Shown piece by piece: positions 5,978 through 13,672 of a stretch of 36,377 bases of DNA; positions within the stretch are counted from its first letter, which is position 1; the number at the start of each line of letters is the position of its first letter. The position numbers and the translations under genes were made by a program. The notes below the pieces were generated by a model. That model was given only the letters and a program-made list of their open reading frames with translations. It searched no databases and had not been told where the DNA came from. Origin of the DNA: a virus; the IMG/VR virus record IMGVR_UViG_3300025889_000390, positions 1 through 36,377 of that record; one strand, given 5' to 3'.

Positions 5978-6011
5978 AGTTTTTTTTGATTCAGTCAAAG
6001 TTTTCTTTGAC
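5973..6011. promoter_or_regulatory. Two 18-bp operators between divergent early promoters
   Basis: A perfect inverted repeat, GTCAAAGTTTTCTTTGAC, lies at 5994-6011. A near copy, GTCAAAGTTTTTTTTGAT, lies at 5973-5990. Their starts are 21 bp apart, two helical turns, so proteins would bind the same face. The left copy overlaps the leftward -35 and the right copy overlaps the rightward -35 (TTGACA). The small HTH protein encoded just downstream is the likely binder. Confidence 0.8.
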
Positions 6012-6035
6012 AAGCGCTTCATGTGCTGTTAATCC
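6007..6035 (+). promoter_or_regulatory. Rightward early promoter
   Basis: A consensus -35, TTGACA (6007-6012), overlaps the right operator. With a 17-base spacer the -10 would be the weak TAATCC (6030-6035); GTTAAT with a 15-base spacer is an alternative. It would transcribe the repressor, membrane protein and RecT-like genes. Confidence 0.5.
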
Positions 6036-6073
6036 TCATCTCATCACTAACCCATCACACAGGAGTAATGAAC

Positions 6074-6283
6074 ATGAGCCCTGATAAACGTGAGGCTCTA
6101 AAACGCTTTACCAAACTCAGCACGCTGGCACAGGCTGTTGAGATCTCAACTAACTATCTCAGCCTTATCATCAATGGCCATAGATCTGCAGCGCCTCAGC
6201 TTGCTGAGCGACTCGCAGCAGCTGCCAATGCACTCACCCTACAGACTAACTATTTCACCCCCTCAGATTTCACACAGGAGTAA
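6074..6283 (+). CDS. Cro-like HTH repressor
   Basis: This 69-residue protein is essentially one helix-turn-helix domain: KLSTLAQAVEISTNYLSLI is followed by NGHRSAAPQLAERLAAAA, the Cro/YdaS-like pattern in which the second helix would read DNA. There is no cleavable or dimerisation domain of the CI type. I chose the second of two nearby in-frame ATGs (6074) because AGGAG is 8 bases away; the ATG at 6068 is too close. It lies next to the two 18-bp operators and probably represses both divergent promoters, including its own. Its stop TAA lies within the ribosome-binding leader of the next gene. Confidence 0.75.
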   Translation: MSPDKREALKRFTKLSTLAQAVEISTNYLSLIINGHRSAAPQLAERLAAAANALTLQTNYFTPSDFTQE

Positions 6284-6288
6284 TGAAC

Positions 6289-6600
6289 ATGCACCCTGAT
6301 AAAACTTTGGTAAATGACCTCTCTATTTTCATCCTTGGCTCATCTATGGTTTTACTACTCATCTACATCATGAGCTCATCATCAACAGGCTACCCACCTG
6401 CAGATCAATGTGCACAAACATTGCGCACTACTCTCAGCCCCTATCAGGCACAAGCGCTCACAGAATCTGATGAGATGCCCATCTCATATGAGACTGCACA
6501 CTCATGGTGTGAGGCTCACATTAACAGCTACGCCACTGAGATCACACGCGCCACATCTTGGCCCATGTATCCTGCTGTCGATATGTACAGCGAATATTAA
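6289..6600 (+). CDS. Small single-helix membrane protein
   Basis: This is a 103-residue protein of unknown function. One hydrophobic segment (about residues 9-29, LSIFILGSSMVLLLIYIM) is followed by a soluble domain with two Cys (one after the helix, one in HSWCEAH) that could form a disulfide outside the membrane. It is the second gene of the rightward early operon, between the repressor and the RecT-like gene. The start at 6289 is preferred to the ATG at 6283 for SD spacing. Early membrane proteins in this position sometimes act in superinfection exclusion, but nothing in the sequence proves it. Confidence 0.6.
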   Translation: MHPDKTLVNDLSIFILGSSMVLLLIYIMSSSSTGYPPADQCAQTLRTTLSPYQAQALTESDEMPISYETAHSWCEAHINSYATEITRATSWPMYPAVDMYSEY

Positions 6601-6626
6601 TCACACACACCACAGGAGCAATGAAC

Positions 6627-7733
6627 ATGCAATTATACATCCCACAAACTAATCAAGAACTGATCGAGACTGCCAACCTACTCACAAACAATCATGCACA
6701 GCAGGCATATGAGCTGATTCTCAATCATGCATCATTTGGCCATCACTTTGGTGGGCATATGGGGCTTGTGCTTGTGAACTGTGTAACCATCAAAGGCAAG
6801 CCCACCATGAGAGCTGATGCCCTTGCAGGCATCTGTAGAAACAGTGGCCTGGTGAGGCGTTTGCAGGTGGTGCGCCATACTGACACACTGTGCGTGATCG
6901 AGTGTGAGCGCAGTGATGAGCCTGCAGGCGTGGTGCACACGTTTGAGTTTACATGGCAGATGGCTGAGCAGATGGGCCTCACTCGTAACAGTAATTGGTC
7001 ACGCATGCCTATGCAGATGTTACGCGCTCGATGTGTGGCCATGGCATGCAGAGCAGTATGGCCTGATGCTGTCTCTGGCATTTATACTGCTGATGAGATG
7101 GCTGATAGTCTAGACCTCAGTGATCGTGAGCGATTTGAGATTACTACACAATCATTAGGTGAGGATGATGTGAAGTATGAGCCATCACAGCCACCACGCT
7201 CACAGCCTGCCCCTCAGCCATCACGCAAACCTCAAGCTCAGAGAGCCCCTCAGCCATCACGCCCACCACAACCACAGCGTGCCCCTCAGCGCTCACTCTA
7301 TGATTTCAGTAGTGAGGCATCATTTTGGGCTGTGATTGCTGAGCATGATATTAATGCAGATGAGGTGAGAGGCCTATTGCATCGACTCAGTGAGGATGTG
7401 AGCGTGATGAGTACAACTGAGCTTGAGGCTTTCTTCTATGAGCATTGCCTATTTGCTGTTACTCGCCTCACTGCAAATGTGCCAGCAGAATGGTGGCAGC
7501 TGCCACAGACTAAGCGCCAGGTAGTGCATGATGGCTATGTTGCTCAAAGCCCATGCCTCACACTGTTTGAGCCTGAGTTTTATGGCCCTCGGTTGTCTCA
7601 TCCTGCATGGGTCGAGGTGATGCGCTATCTTAATCATATTACTGATGATGAGAAGCGCTCAGAGGGCCTAGGCGTATTGAGACAAATGCAGCCTAATGAT
7701 TGGAGCGCCTACGATTATATTATGAGCCTGTGA
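6627..7733 (+). CDS. RecT-type single-strand annealing protein with extra C-terminal domain
   Basis: This is a 368-residue recombinase. The RecT/Redbeta-like core occupies about 1-165: GHHFGGHMGLVLVNCVTIKG, KPTMRADALAGICRNSG, then W-x2-M-P-x-QMLRARCVAMACR and WPDAVSGIYTADEM, the family's final signature. A Pro/Gln-rich linker (about 187-222) has the same PPRSQPxPQP motif as the phage SSB. A further domain of roughly 145 residues, not usual in RecT, is unrecognised. It would anneal ssDNA for recombination or concatemer formation. No exonuclease gene is adjacent; the PD-(D/E)XK protein at 1575-2852 is the candidate partner. The start at 6627 follows CACAGGAGCAATGAAC. Confidence 0.85.
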   Translation: MQLYIPQTNQELIETANLLTNNHAQQAYELILNHASFGHHFGGHMGLVLVNCVTIKGKPTMRADALAGICRNSGLVRRLQVVRHTDTLCVIECERSDEPAGVVHTFEFTWQMAEQMGLTRNSNWSRMPMQMLRARCVAMACRAVWPDAVSGIYTADEMADSLDLSDRERFEITTQSLGEDDVKYEPSQPPRSQPAPQPSRKPQAQRAPQPSRPPQPQRAPQRSLYDFSSEASFWAVIAEHDINADEVRGLLHRLSEDVSVMSTTELEAFFYEHCLFAVTRLTANVPAEWWQLPQTKRQVVHDGYVAQSPCLTLFEPEFYGPRLSHPAWVEVMRYLNHITDDEKRSEGLGVLRQMQPNDWSAYDYIMSL

Positions 7734-7739
7734 AGGCGT

Positions 7740-7756
7740 GGGGCTAGTCTCGCCCC
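7740..7756. terminator. Hairpin between convergent transcription units
   Basis: GGGGC and GCCCC (7740-7744 and 7752-7756) pair around a 7-base loop, exactly at the 10-base junction where the rightward RecT gene and the leftward lysis genes converge. There is no clear U-tract on either side, so it would be a weak or bidirectional terminator. Confidence 0.45.
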
Positions 7757-8058
7757 TCCAATGATGATGAGATCATTGTTTTAAAAGGCGCAGGGGTATC
7801 GATTAATTTATGCCCCCTACGCCCTAATAACAGGTTTAGGTGCGCCTCTAATCTAGCGTTTGACTCCATCAGCTGGCTGAGCTTTTGATCTACATCACCT
7901 AATTTAGTATCGATGAGCGCAGCTCTGCTCTCTAGAGATCTCACCTGCTGTTTGATTTTGCCCATCTCCTCAGCATGTATGGCGCGTGTTTCGCTGAGTT
8001 TATAGAATAGACCAAACACAGCCAACACTGTGCCGATATCAAGTGCGCTCATATCCAT
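7744..8058 (-). CDS. Membrane-anchored coiled-coil protein (XhlA/holin-accessory-like)
   Basis: This 104-residue protein has one N-terminal membrane segment (about residues 5-20, LDIGTVLAVFGLFYKL), then a long heptad-type coiled coil (about 25-80), and a polar tail. This build resembles haemolysin XhlA-like lysis accessory proteins, although in those the membrane segment is usually C-terminal. GAGGG precedes the ATG; MSALDIG six bases further in is an alternative start. It is the last gene of the leftward late region, after two other small membrane proteins, which supports a lysis role by context. Confidence 0.5.
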   Translation of the reverse strand: MDMSALDIGTVLAVFGLFYKLSETRAIHAEEMGKIKQQVRSLESRAALIDTKLGDVDQKLSQLMESNARLEAHLNLLLGRRGHKLIDTPAPFKTMISSSLEGRD

Positions 8059-8067
8059 TGGGGGCCC

Positions 8068-8517
8068 TCATTTCAGTATTGCATAGATGGTGGCACTTCC
8101 TGCGATAGCAGAAAGACCTGTGGCTAGGTACATCAATATTTTATTCTGTTTGTAACTAACCTGCAATTCACCCTCAATGATTTTTAACCGTTGCTCATAA
8201 GCTGTGATGAGCTGTTGGTCTGATGTTTCACGCCCTAGCATAATCTCTTTTTCACGCTGTAGCCCTGCAGAGCACTGCTTGACTGCCAGATCAATGGCAT
8301 GTGTGCAGAGATCAGGTGAATGTTCGATGGCACTTTTGAGCTCTATAAACTCATAGGGTGTGAGCACCATGCTGAGCGTAGGGGCCACCCATCCCTTTTG
8401 CACTTTGATTGCTGTGATGGGCTCAATGTACTCACCTAAATAAATCTGATTGGCAGGGATATCAACAGGCCTAAGGGGCACTAGAAACAACATGAGCACA
8501 GATACAATCTGAATCAT
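8068..8517 (-). CDS. Exported or membrane protein of the lysis cluster
   Basis: This 149-residue protein starts with a hydrophobic signal-like segment (MIQIVSVLMLFLVPL). Next is a soluble domain with two Cys (DLCTHAIDLAVKQC), a coiled-coil stretch (about 95-125) and a C-terminal hydrophobic helix (about 130-148). Such a protein would sit in or across the inner membrane with its body in the periplasm. The start at 8517 follows GAGGA at 6 bases. It may act in lysis with the spanin-like protein directly upstream, but I do not recognise the family. Confidence 0.5.
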   Translation of the reverse strand: MIQIVSVLMLFLVPLRPVDIPANQIYLGEYIEPITAIKVQKGWVAPTLSMVLTPYEFIELKSAIEHSPDLCTHAIDLAVKQCSAGLQREKEIMLGRETSDQQLITAYEQRLKIIEGELQVSYKQNKILMYLATGLSAIAGSATIYAILK

Positions 8518-8518
8518 G

Positions 8519-8815
8519 TTAATCCTCACAGACTATATCAGTGTGATTTTTTAATGCATCTCTCACACGCTCAGCGCAGATGGGGCCACAATCGAGCACA
8601 GCCCCCCCTGCTTTGGTGGCCTTGCATGTGGTGAGCTCCTCATTGAGCTTAGAGGCTTTCTCAGTTTGGCGCTCAGCCTCTACTACATATGAGGCACAGA
8701 TCTGCGCCTCATCTTGATGGCCTAATAGATAGCCCATAACTGTTGCCAGGCAGATGGCCACAATGGCTAGGGCATAGGGCATGGCCTCTCTGTGTGCTAG
8801 TAATTGCTCGATCAT
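8519..8815 (-). CDS. Spanin-like (Rz-type) small membrane protein
   Basis: This 98-residue protein has one membrane helix near the N-terminus (about 12-32, MPYALAIVAICLATVMGYLLG), then a periplasm-facing coiled coil and four Cys after the helix. That is the build of an inner-membrane spanin of Gram-negative phages. The start is the ATG in an ATGA overlap with the preceding gene. No lipoprotein (Rz1-type lipobox) partner is obvious; the next gene begins with a signal-like segment but lacks a clear lipobox. Function is inferred from topology and position. Confidence 0.5.
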   Translation of the reverse strand: MIEQLLAHREAMPYALAIVAICLATVMGYLLGHQDEAQICASYVVEAERQTEKASKLNEELTTCKATKAGGAVLDCGPICAERVRDALKNHTDIVCED

Positions 8816-9162
8816 CGTATGTAAACCATCACTAAATCGCCTGCCACACGCGCAGGTTGTCCATGTGGTAATGGCGCAATGATGCCACAATGATCCGCAG
8901 TATTATCAACATAGACCTTGCCATTATTAACGGTCATCTCACCACCCTCATTAGGGATATCTCTATCTGCCAATGCGTAGGCTGTGCCAGCAAAACGCAC
9001 AACTCCAAACACCTCTGCTGTGATCACATCTTGAGTAATCTGCTCTAACACGCCTACAGGAGTGTTTAGATTTTGCGCCAGTACCCATGATGAGCTTACC
9101 TCTGAGTAGGATAATACTGAGCCTATTGCTAGGCCCTCAGCTATTTTCACTTTTACCCACAT
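8812..9162 (-). CDS. Hypothetical beta-rich virion-type protein
   Basis: This 116-residue protein begins MWVKVKIAEGLAIGSVLSYS and is rich in Val, Gly and Asn, with a predicted all-beta pattern. The pattern recalls small capsid-decoration or DUF2190-like proteins (AEVFGVVRFAGTAYALADRDI), but it lies after the fibre genes. The start at 9162 is preferred over a TTG at 9183 because AAAGGA lies 9 bases upstream. It overlaps the spanin-like gene by ATGA. It could be a fibre accessory or virion surface protein. Confidence 0.55.
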   Translation of the reverse strand: MWVKVKIAEGLAIGSVLSYSEVSSSWVLAQNLNTPVGVLEQITQDVITAEVFGVVRFAGTAYALADRDIPNEGGEMTVNNGKVYVDNTADHCGIIAPLPHGQPARVAGDLVMVYIR

Positions 9163-9175
9163 AGAATTTAATCCT

Positions 9176-9838
9176 TTATGCAATAGTCCTAATAATCATG
9201 TTTTCGCCATTATGAAGATAATCGCCTGAGAGATCAGCAGATCCGCTAAGATATCTGATCTTTAACGATAGATAGAGGCTACTAGCCATTGATGATTCAT
9301 ATACAAATCTACCATAGGCAGTATCCGCATGACCCTGCCCCTCTACTACTACAGGAGGGCCAATAGGTGTGTAAACATTAGTGATACCAATGACCCACTG
9401 ATATTCAATTCGTGTTGCTGTTGTGGTAGCTGGTGAAATACTTGCCTCTAGTAGAATCGTTTGACCCTCAAAACCACTTTTATAAATTTGGACAGATTGA
9501 AACCAGCTAGAATTAGCTACAGGAACATAAGCGCCTGTAGATGTATACTGATAAACTAAATTGTTTTTTGCATAGTTATTTTTAGAATCAAAAAAAATGT
9601 AGTTATCAATAGCAGCATACGGGTAAACACCAACGCCATAATATCCATAATATGTTATTGAAAAAATAGTCTCAGCAGATACATCAGAGATTGCTGATGT
9701 ACTCCAATCTGTTGCTGCTTTGGCTAAAAATTGGCCATCAGTAGGCGTGTTGATTGTGATTAAATCCGTTAGTGCTGTGGATACCTCAGCCTGCCTATTA
9801 GGTTCATTATCATTTACATTGATTAGATTGTGACTCAT
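9176..9838 (-). CDS. Fibre-like protein, AT-rich, paralogue of the next upstream gene
   Basis: This 220-residue protein has an N-terminal segment (MSHNLINVNDN, then ALTDLITINTPTDGQFL) matching the start of the 9842-10501 product and the repeat unit of the large fibre (L-x-DL...G-Q-x-L). The remainder is Tyr- and Ser-rich beta structure. The DNA of 9480-9700 is visibly richer in A and T than its surroundings, with runs such as seven A's, suggesting acquisition from another source. A receptor-binding or fibre-tip role is likely from position and modular homology. Confidence 0.6.
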   Translation of the reverse strand: MSHNLINVNDNEPNRQAEVSTALTDLITINTPTDGQFLAKAATDWSTSAISDVSAETIFSITYYGYYGVGVYPYAAIDNYIFFDSKNNYAKNNLVYQYTSTGAYVPVANSSWFQSVQIYKSGFEGQTILLEASISPATTTATRIEYQWVIGITNVYTPIGPPVVVEGQGHADTAYGRFVYESSMASSLYLSLKIRYLSGSADLSGDYLHNGENMIIRTIA

Positions 9839-9841
9839 TTA

Positions 9842-10501
9842 TCACTCAACTTTCTCAATAAAGATAAGCCCAAACTCTGAGGGTGTGTTGCCTTGGTTAG
9901 CTATTGAATCGATATTACTACTAGTCACCATCTCTAGATTATATGTGGTGCTAGATGTAATCTGAACAAAACCACGCGCTGTGCTATTTGATGGGCCATA
10001 GGCAACGCCTCTAGAATCACCTACAACGCCATAGGCAGTAACAGCAGTGCCTGCGCTAGTAAACATTTGATAAACGCCATATCCTGACGCGCTAAACTCA
10101 AACATGGTTTGCACTCTAAAAACATAATTCCCTGCTGGTAGCGTGATTGATTGAACCCAGTCATTCTCATCAGCGGTAGCACTGCCAGAGGTAACTGAGA
10201 TGCTAGCCCCTGTAATTGTGTTTATTGGTGCATCATCCCAAATATAAACTGTTTGGCCTGCATTGAATGATGTAGCAGGGCTGTTTGAATACGCTTTAGC
10301 TTTCCCACCTATCCAAATATGTTGAACAGTACTGCTAGGCGCATCCACAGCAGACCATGAAGCAGTACCACTTGAGTATTGGATGAGCTGCCCTGTGGTA
10401 GGAGCTGCCGCGCTTACATCACTGAGATCATTTAAACCAACTGTAACATCACCTTGAATATTAGGACTCTGACCTCCCACCTTTGTATTATTATGGCTCA
10501 T
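9842..10501 (-). CDS. Small tail fibre or receptor-binding protein
   Basis: This 219-residue protein starts MSHNNTKVGGQSPNIQGDVT and continues VGLNDLSDVSAAAPTTGQLIQYSSGTASW, a single copy of the module repeated in the large fibre. Its C-terminal 150 residues are a beta-rich domain (GNYVFRVQTMFEFSASGYGVY) typical of a fibre head. The start at 10501 is a TAATG overlap with the fibre stop, with GGGAGA upstream; an in-frame start at 10516 is less likely. It probably assembles with, or competes with, the large fibre for the tail tip. Confidence 0.65.
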   Translation of the reverse strand: MSHNNTKVGGQSPNIQGDVTVGLNDLSDVSAAAPTTGQLIQYSSGTASWSAVDAPSSTVQHIWIGGKAKAYSNSPATSFNAGQTVYIWDDAPINTITGASISVTSGSATADENDWVQSITLPAGNYVFRVQTMFEFSASGYGVYQMFTSAGTAVTAYGVVGDSRGVAYGPSNSTARGFVQITSSTTYNLEMVTSSNIDSIANQGNTPSEFGLIFIEKVE

Positions 10502-13053
10502 TAGATGATCTCCCAATGTGAACCGGTTGAAACAAGTGTGATAGCTGAGTATTGTACATCCATTGTGTAATCATTTGTTGATCCATCAATGTTCTGTGTC
10601 TGTGGGTCAATGGTGATGGTACCTGTGCCCATGTTTTTAATTCTAATCTCTTGACCTGCGCTCACTCCGCTTGTGGGTAGGGTGATTGTGAATGTGCCTG
10701 TGCATGAATAGTGGTAGCCTGCCTGTGCATTGGCAGGGTCTGCAGTGATTGCGCTATAAGTCCACCCTCCACCTGATGCTGCAGCATTTACCCATGCAGA
10801 GCCATTGTAGCTGAGTACTTGGCCATTAGTCGCAGTCGTGATGGTTACATCACTCAAATCACCAATGCTCTCACCTGTAATGCCTGTGAGATATCCTGCA
10901 TCATTAGTAAACGTGCTCACATTCGTAGGTGTGCCACTGAGATCTGAGTAAGCGAGCACAGCATCTACCCACGCTGAGCCATTATATCTGAGCACCTCAC
11001 CTGATGCTGCCCCTGTGATGGTAACGTCTGACAGATCACCAATGCTCTCACCTGTGATGCCTGTGAGATAGCCTGCATCATTGGTAAATGTGCTCACATT
11101 CGTAGGTGTGCCTGATAGATCAGAATAGGCGAGTGTGGCATCTACCCACACTGAGCCATTGTATCTGAGCACCTCACCTGTGCTAGCTGCTGTGATGGTT
11201 ACATCACTGAGGCCTGCCAATGAGCCTGCAGATGCTGCGCTATTCACCCATGCAGAGCCATTATAGCTGAGCACCTGGCCATTAGTCGCAGTGGTAATAG
11301 TAACATCAGAGAGATCACTAATGCTCTCACCTGTGATATCTGTGAGGTAGCCTGCATCATTATTAAATTTACTGAGGCCTATTGCGCTGAGCGCAGTGCT
11401 CACAGATTGATTACTCGCATTGCCTAAAAAGATCTTGTCTTGATCTAGATTAGGGGTAGCAGCTGAGCGCCCTGCGCCACCTACATTAATCACCCCATCA
11501 CCATTGTTTGAGCGTACTACGCGCCCAATATTTTGCAGCTGTGATGTTTCGCCTGTGGGCTTTGTTGCTGTGAGCGCTCCTGCTGTGGTGCTGATATAGA
11601 GTGTATCTCCCACGCTAAATGTGGATGTGTTGAGCCCACCTAAATTGCCAAATGAGACAACCTGCACCTCTGCTTGATCATTAGCCCCTGCAAATGCTAG
11701 CCCAAATGCAGGCATTTTAGATGCATCATTTGCATCAGCTAGGCCCACTGTAGGTGTAGTGCCATCACCTGCTAGACCCTTAATATAGAGGGCCTGCCCT
11801 GCAGTGATTGCAGCCCCCTCATCATTCTTAGCCTTGAACCTCACAGCCCCATTGAGATCAGAGTAAGTGGTGATGTATCGGTTATCCTCAGAACCTATGG
11901 TATGAGTAGCATCTGCATCTGGCACTAGATCAGCACCTATTGAGATATTACCTGTGCCATTTGGATTAATACTGACATCAGCATTTGAGGCTGAGGTGAT
12001 GGCATTGCCATTGGTATCAAGTGCACCACCTAATTGGGGGCTAGTATCATCTACAACACTCAGCGCTGCATCTACCCATGATGAGCCATTATATCTGAGG
12101 TATTCACCATCTGCAGGGGCAGTGATAGTAGTATCAGTTAGCCCTGCTAGTGAGCCTGCAGATGCTGCGCTATTCACCCATGCAGAGCCATTGTAGCTCA
12201 GCACTTGGCCATTGGTCGCAGTCGTGATGGTTACATCACTCAAATCACCAATGCTCTCACCTGTGATATCTGTGAGGTAGCCTGCATCATTAGTAAACGT
12301 GCTCACGTTTGTAGGTGTGCCACTGAGATCTGAGTAAGCGAGTGTGGCATCTACCCATGCTGAGCCATTGTATCTGAGCACCTCACCTGTACTAGCTGCT
12401 GTGATGGTTACATCACTGAGATCACCAATGCTCTCACCTGTGATATCTGTGAGGTAGCCTGCATCATTGGTGAGGGTGCTGATATTATCACCACTCTCTA
12501 GTTTTGTGCCTAGTGTGGTATCAATGCCACTGAGATGGCCATCAATGTTGCTATTTGTGGGGCTGTAATTACTCGCAGCGTGATCTGCTGCGAGATCATC
12601 AGCGCTGAGCACTATTGCACCAGAGGTAAAACCATTTACTGAGGTGATGGCATCTGTGTTGTCTATTTTGTCGATTTTACTATTGAGGATCACTCCACCG
12701 CCTATATCCTCATTAATCAGCAGATGGTCACCTACTGCCCATATACGCCCAAAGGCAGTGCCAGCTGTGTCGATGATATAAAGATCACCCTGCAGAGCAT
12801 TGCTCAAACTAGGTAGCTGTGTTGTAGCATTAAATGACCCCTTATATGTGAGGCCTGCTGCAAGTGTGCCTAGCTTAGTATCTATGCCTGAGAGGTGGCC
12901 ATCAATGTTGCTATTTGTGGGGCTGTAATTACTCGCAGCGTGATCAGCTGCGAGATCATCAGCGCTCAGCACTACAGCAGGGCCTGTGTCACCATTTACT
13001 GAGGTAACACCACCACCACCACCACCTGTGAATGTGTCAAATTTAATAGCCAT
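10501..13053 (-). CDS. Large modular tail fibre protein
   Basis: This 850-residue protein is built of repeats. After a Gly-rich start (TGGGGGG), a unit containing VVLSADDLAADHAASNYSPT is duplicated. Seven copies of a roughly 30-residue module (L-x-D-x-TIT...G-[EQ]-x-L-x-YNGSxWV) follow, several separated by YSDLSGTPTNVSTFTNDAGY. A middle domain (VRFKAKNDEGAAITAGQALYI onward) and the C-terminal domain (FTITLPTSGVSAGQEIRIKN) are familiar from phage fibres. It should trimerise and bind the host surface. AAGGGG precedes the ATG by 8 bases. The repeats could let recombination change fibre length. Confidence 0.85.
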   Translation of the reverse strand: MAIKFDTFTGGGGGGVTSVNGDTGPAVVLSADDLAADHAASNYSPTNSNIDGHLSGIDTKLGTLAAGLTYKGSFNATTQLPSLSNALQGDLYIIDTAGTAFGRIWAVGDHLLINEDIGGGVILNSKIDKIDNTDAITSVNGFTSGAIVLSADDLAADHAASNYSPTNSNIDGHLSGIDTTLGTKLESGDNISTLTNDAGYLTDITGESIGDLSDVTITAASTGEVLRYNGSAWVDATLAYSDLSGTPTNVSTFTNDAGYLTDITGESIGDLSDVTITTATNGQVLSYNGSAWVNSAASAGSLAGLTDTTITAPADGEYLRYNGSSWVDAALSVVDDTSPQLGGALDTNGNAITSASNADVSINPNGTGNISIGADLVPDADATHTIGSEDNRYITTYSDLNGAVRFKAKNDEGAAITAGQALYIKGLAGDGTTPTVGLADANDASKMPAFGLAFAGANDQAEVQVVSFGNLGGLNTSTFSVGDTLYISTTAGALTATKPTGETSQLQNIGRVVRSNNGDGVINVGGAGRSAATPNLDQDKIFLGNASNQSVSTALSAIGLSKFNNDAGYLTDITGESISDLSDVTITTATNGQVLSYNGSAWVNSAASAGSLAGLSDVTITAASTGEVLRYNGSVWVDATLAYSDLSGTPTNVSTFTNDAGYLTGITGESIGDLSDVTITGAASGEVLRYNGSAWVDAVLAYSDLSGTPTNVSTFTNDAGYLTGITGESIGDLSDVTITTATNGQVLSYNGSAWVNAAASGGGWTYSAITADPANAQAGYHYSCTGTFTITLPTSGVSAGQEIRIKNMGTGTITIDPQTQNIDGSTNDYTMDVQYSAITLVSTGSHWEII
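10786..12475. repeat. Tandem coding repeats in the tail fibre gene
   Basis: Two blocks (10786-11360 and 12070-12475) hold near-identical DNA copies of the seven fibre modules and their YSDLSGTP spacers, separated by the unique middle domain. Repeated phrases such as CACCAATGCTCTCACCTGT recur several times. A second duplicated pair (around 12530-12610 and 12890-12970) codes for the LSADDLAADHAASNYSPT unit. Confidence 0.85.
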
Positions 13054-13064
13054 GAGTGCACCCC

Positions 13065-13454
13065 TTATTTATTAAAGCCACAATAGAGGATGAAGCTGTC
13101 ACCAGCTGCTGCCTTTTTATAGGCCATGCTTGTAACTGTTGAGCCCTCACTGAGCGCTTGAACATCAACATCATAACGTCCTAATAGAGGTATCACACCA
13201 TCAGTGTTGCCTGTGCCATCACCTGCGCCTGCTGCCTCTCTGAGTTTAATAAATGAGACTGCAGATGTGCTCGATGATACAGCGCCCACAAATGAGAACT
13301 GCAGGCCATCTGTGAGCTGTGCACCTGTGATGGGGTTATAAAACTCATTAGAGGTGAGGCTGTGCCAATCTGTATCTGCTACTGATGAGGCATTATATGC
13401 GCCAATAAATTGGCCTGCTGTGATTGGGTTTTGAACGCCTAGTTTGTTACTCAT
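13065..13454 (-). CDS. Hypothetical virion protein between holin and fibre
   Basis: This 129-residue beta-rich protein begins MSNKLGVQNPITAGQFIGAY. It is rich in Ser, Ala and Gly and has no membrane segment or recognisable motif. The ATG lies in an ATGA overlap with the holin-like gene, after an A9 run. The position directly before the fibre gene suggests a fibre connector or minor tail protein; that is inference. Confidence 0.55.
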   Translation of the reverse strand: MSNKLGVQNPITAGQFIGAYNASSVADTDWHSLTSNEFYNPITGAQLTDGLQFSFVGAVSSSTSAVSFIKLREAAGAGDGTGNTDGVIPLLGRYDVDVQALSEGSTVTSMAYKKAAAGDSFILYCGFNK

Positions 13455-13672
13455 TTTTTTTTATCCTCTTCAGTGTTGAGGGGCTGTCTTTTAGCCACCA
13501 CGTTTGCGCCAGCATAAAATAAATATAATGTATCGATGAGGCCTAGCACCTCAGTATGCGCTTTATCGAGCAGGGCCAATAATAGGCATGAGCTCAATGC
13601 AGCATAAAAGCCTAGGGCCTTGCGCCCTCCTGCTCTCTCAGTGAGAGTGTTTTGTTTCACGTCCTCACTCAT
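13451..13672 (-). CDS. Holin-like small membrane protein
   Basis: This 73-residue protein has two hydrophobic segments (ALGFYAALSSCLLLALL and VLGLIDTLYLFYAGANVVA) joined by a short polar loop, a charged N-terminus and a basic C-terminus (EEDKKK), the usual build of a class II holin. I chose the ATG at 13672 because of the ATGAGTGA overlap with the endolysin stop, which matches the terminase pair. It lies directly after the CHAP endolysin, as lysis pairs often do. The second segment is only moderately hydrophobic. Confidence 0.6.
   Translation of the reverse strand: MSEDVKQNTLTERAGGRKALGFYAALSSCLLLALLDKAHTEVLGLIDTLYLFYAGANVVAKRQPLNTEEDKKK

Noticed and set aside
6023-6073. Longer N-terminus for the Cro-like protein
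   Set aside because: The upstream ATG at 6023 lies in the predicted -10 region and lacks an SD; the ATG at 6074 follows AGGAG at the right distance.
10786-12475. Repeats as a CRISPR array
   Set aside because: The repeats are in one long open frame, code for a recurrent protein module, and have no uniform repeat-spacer length.
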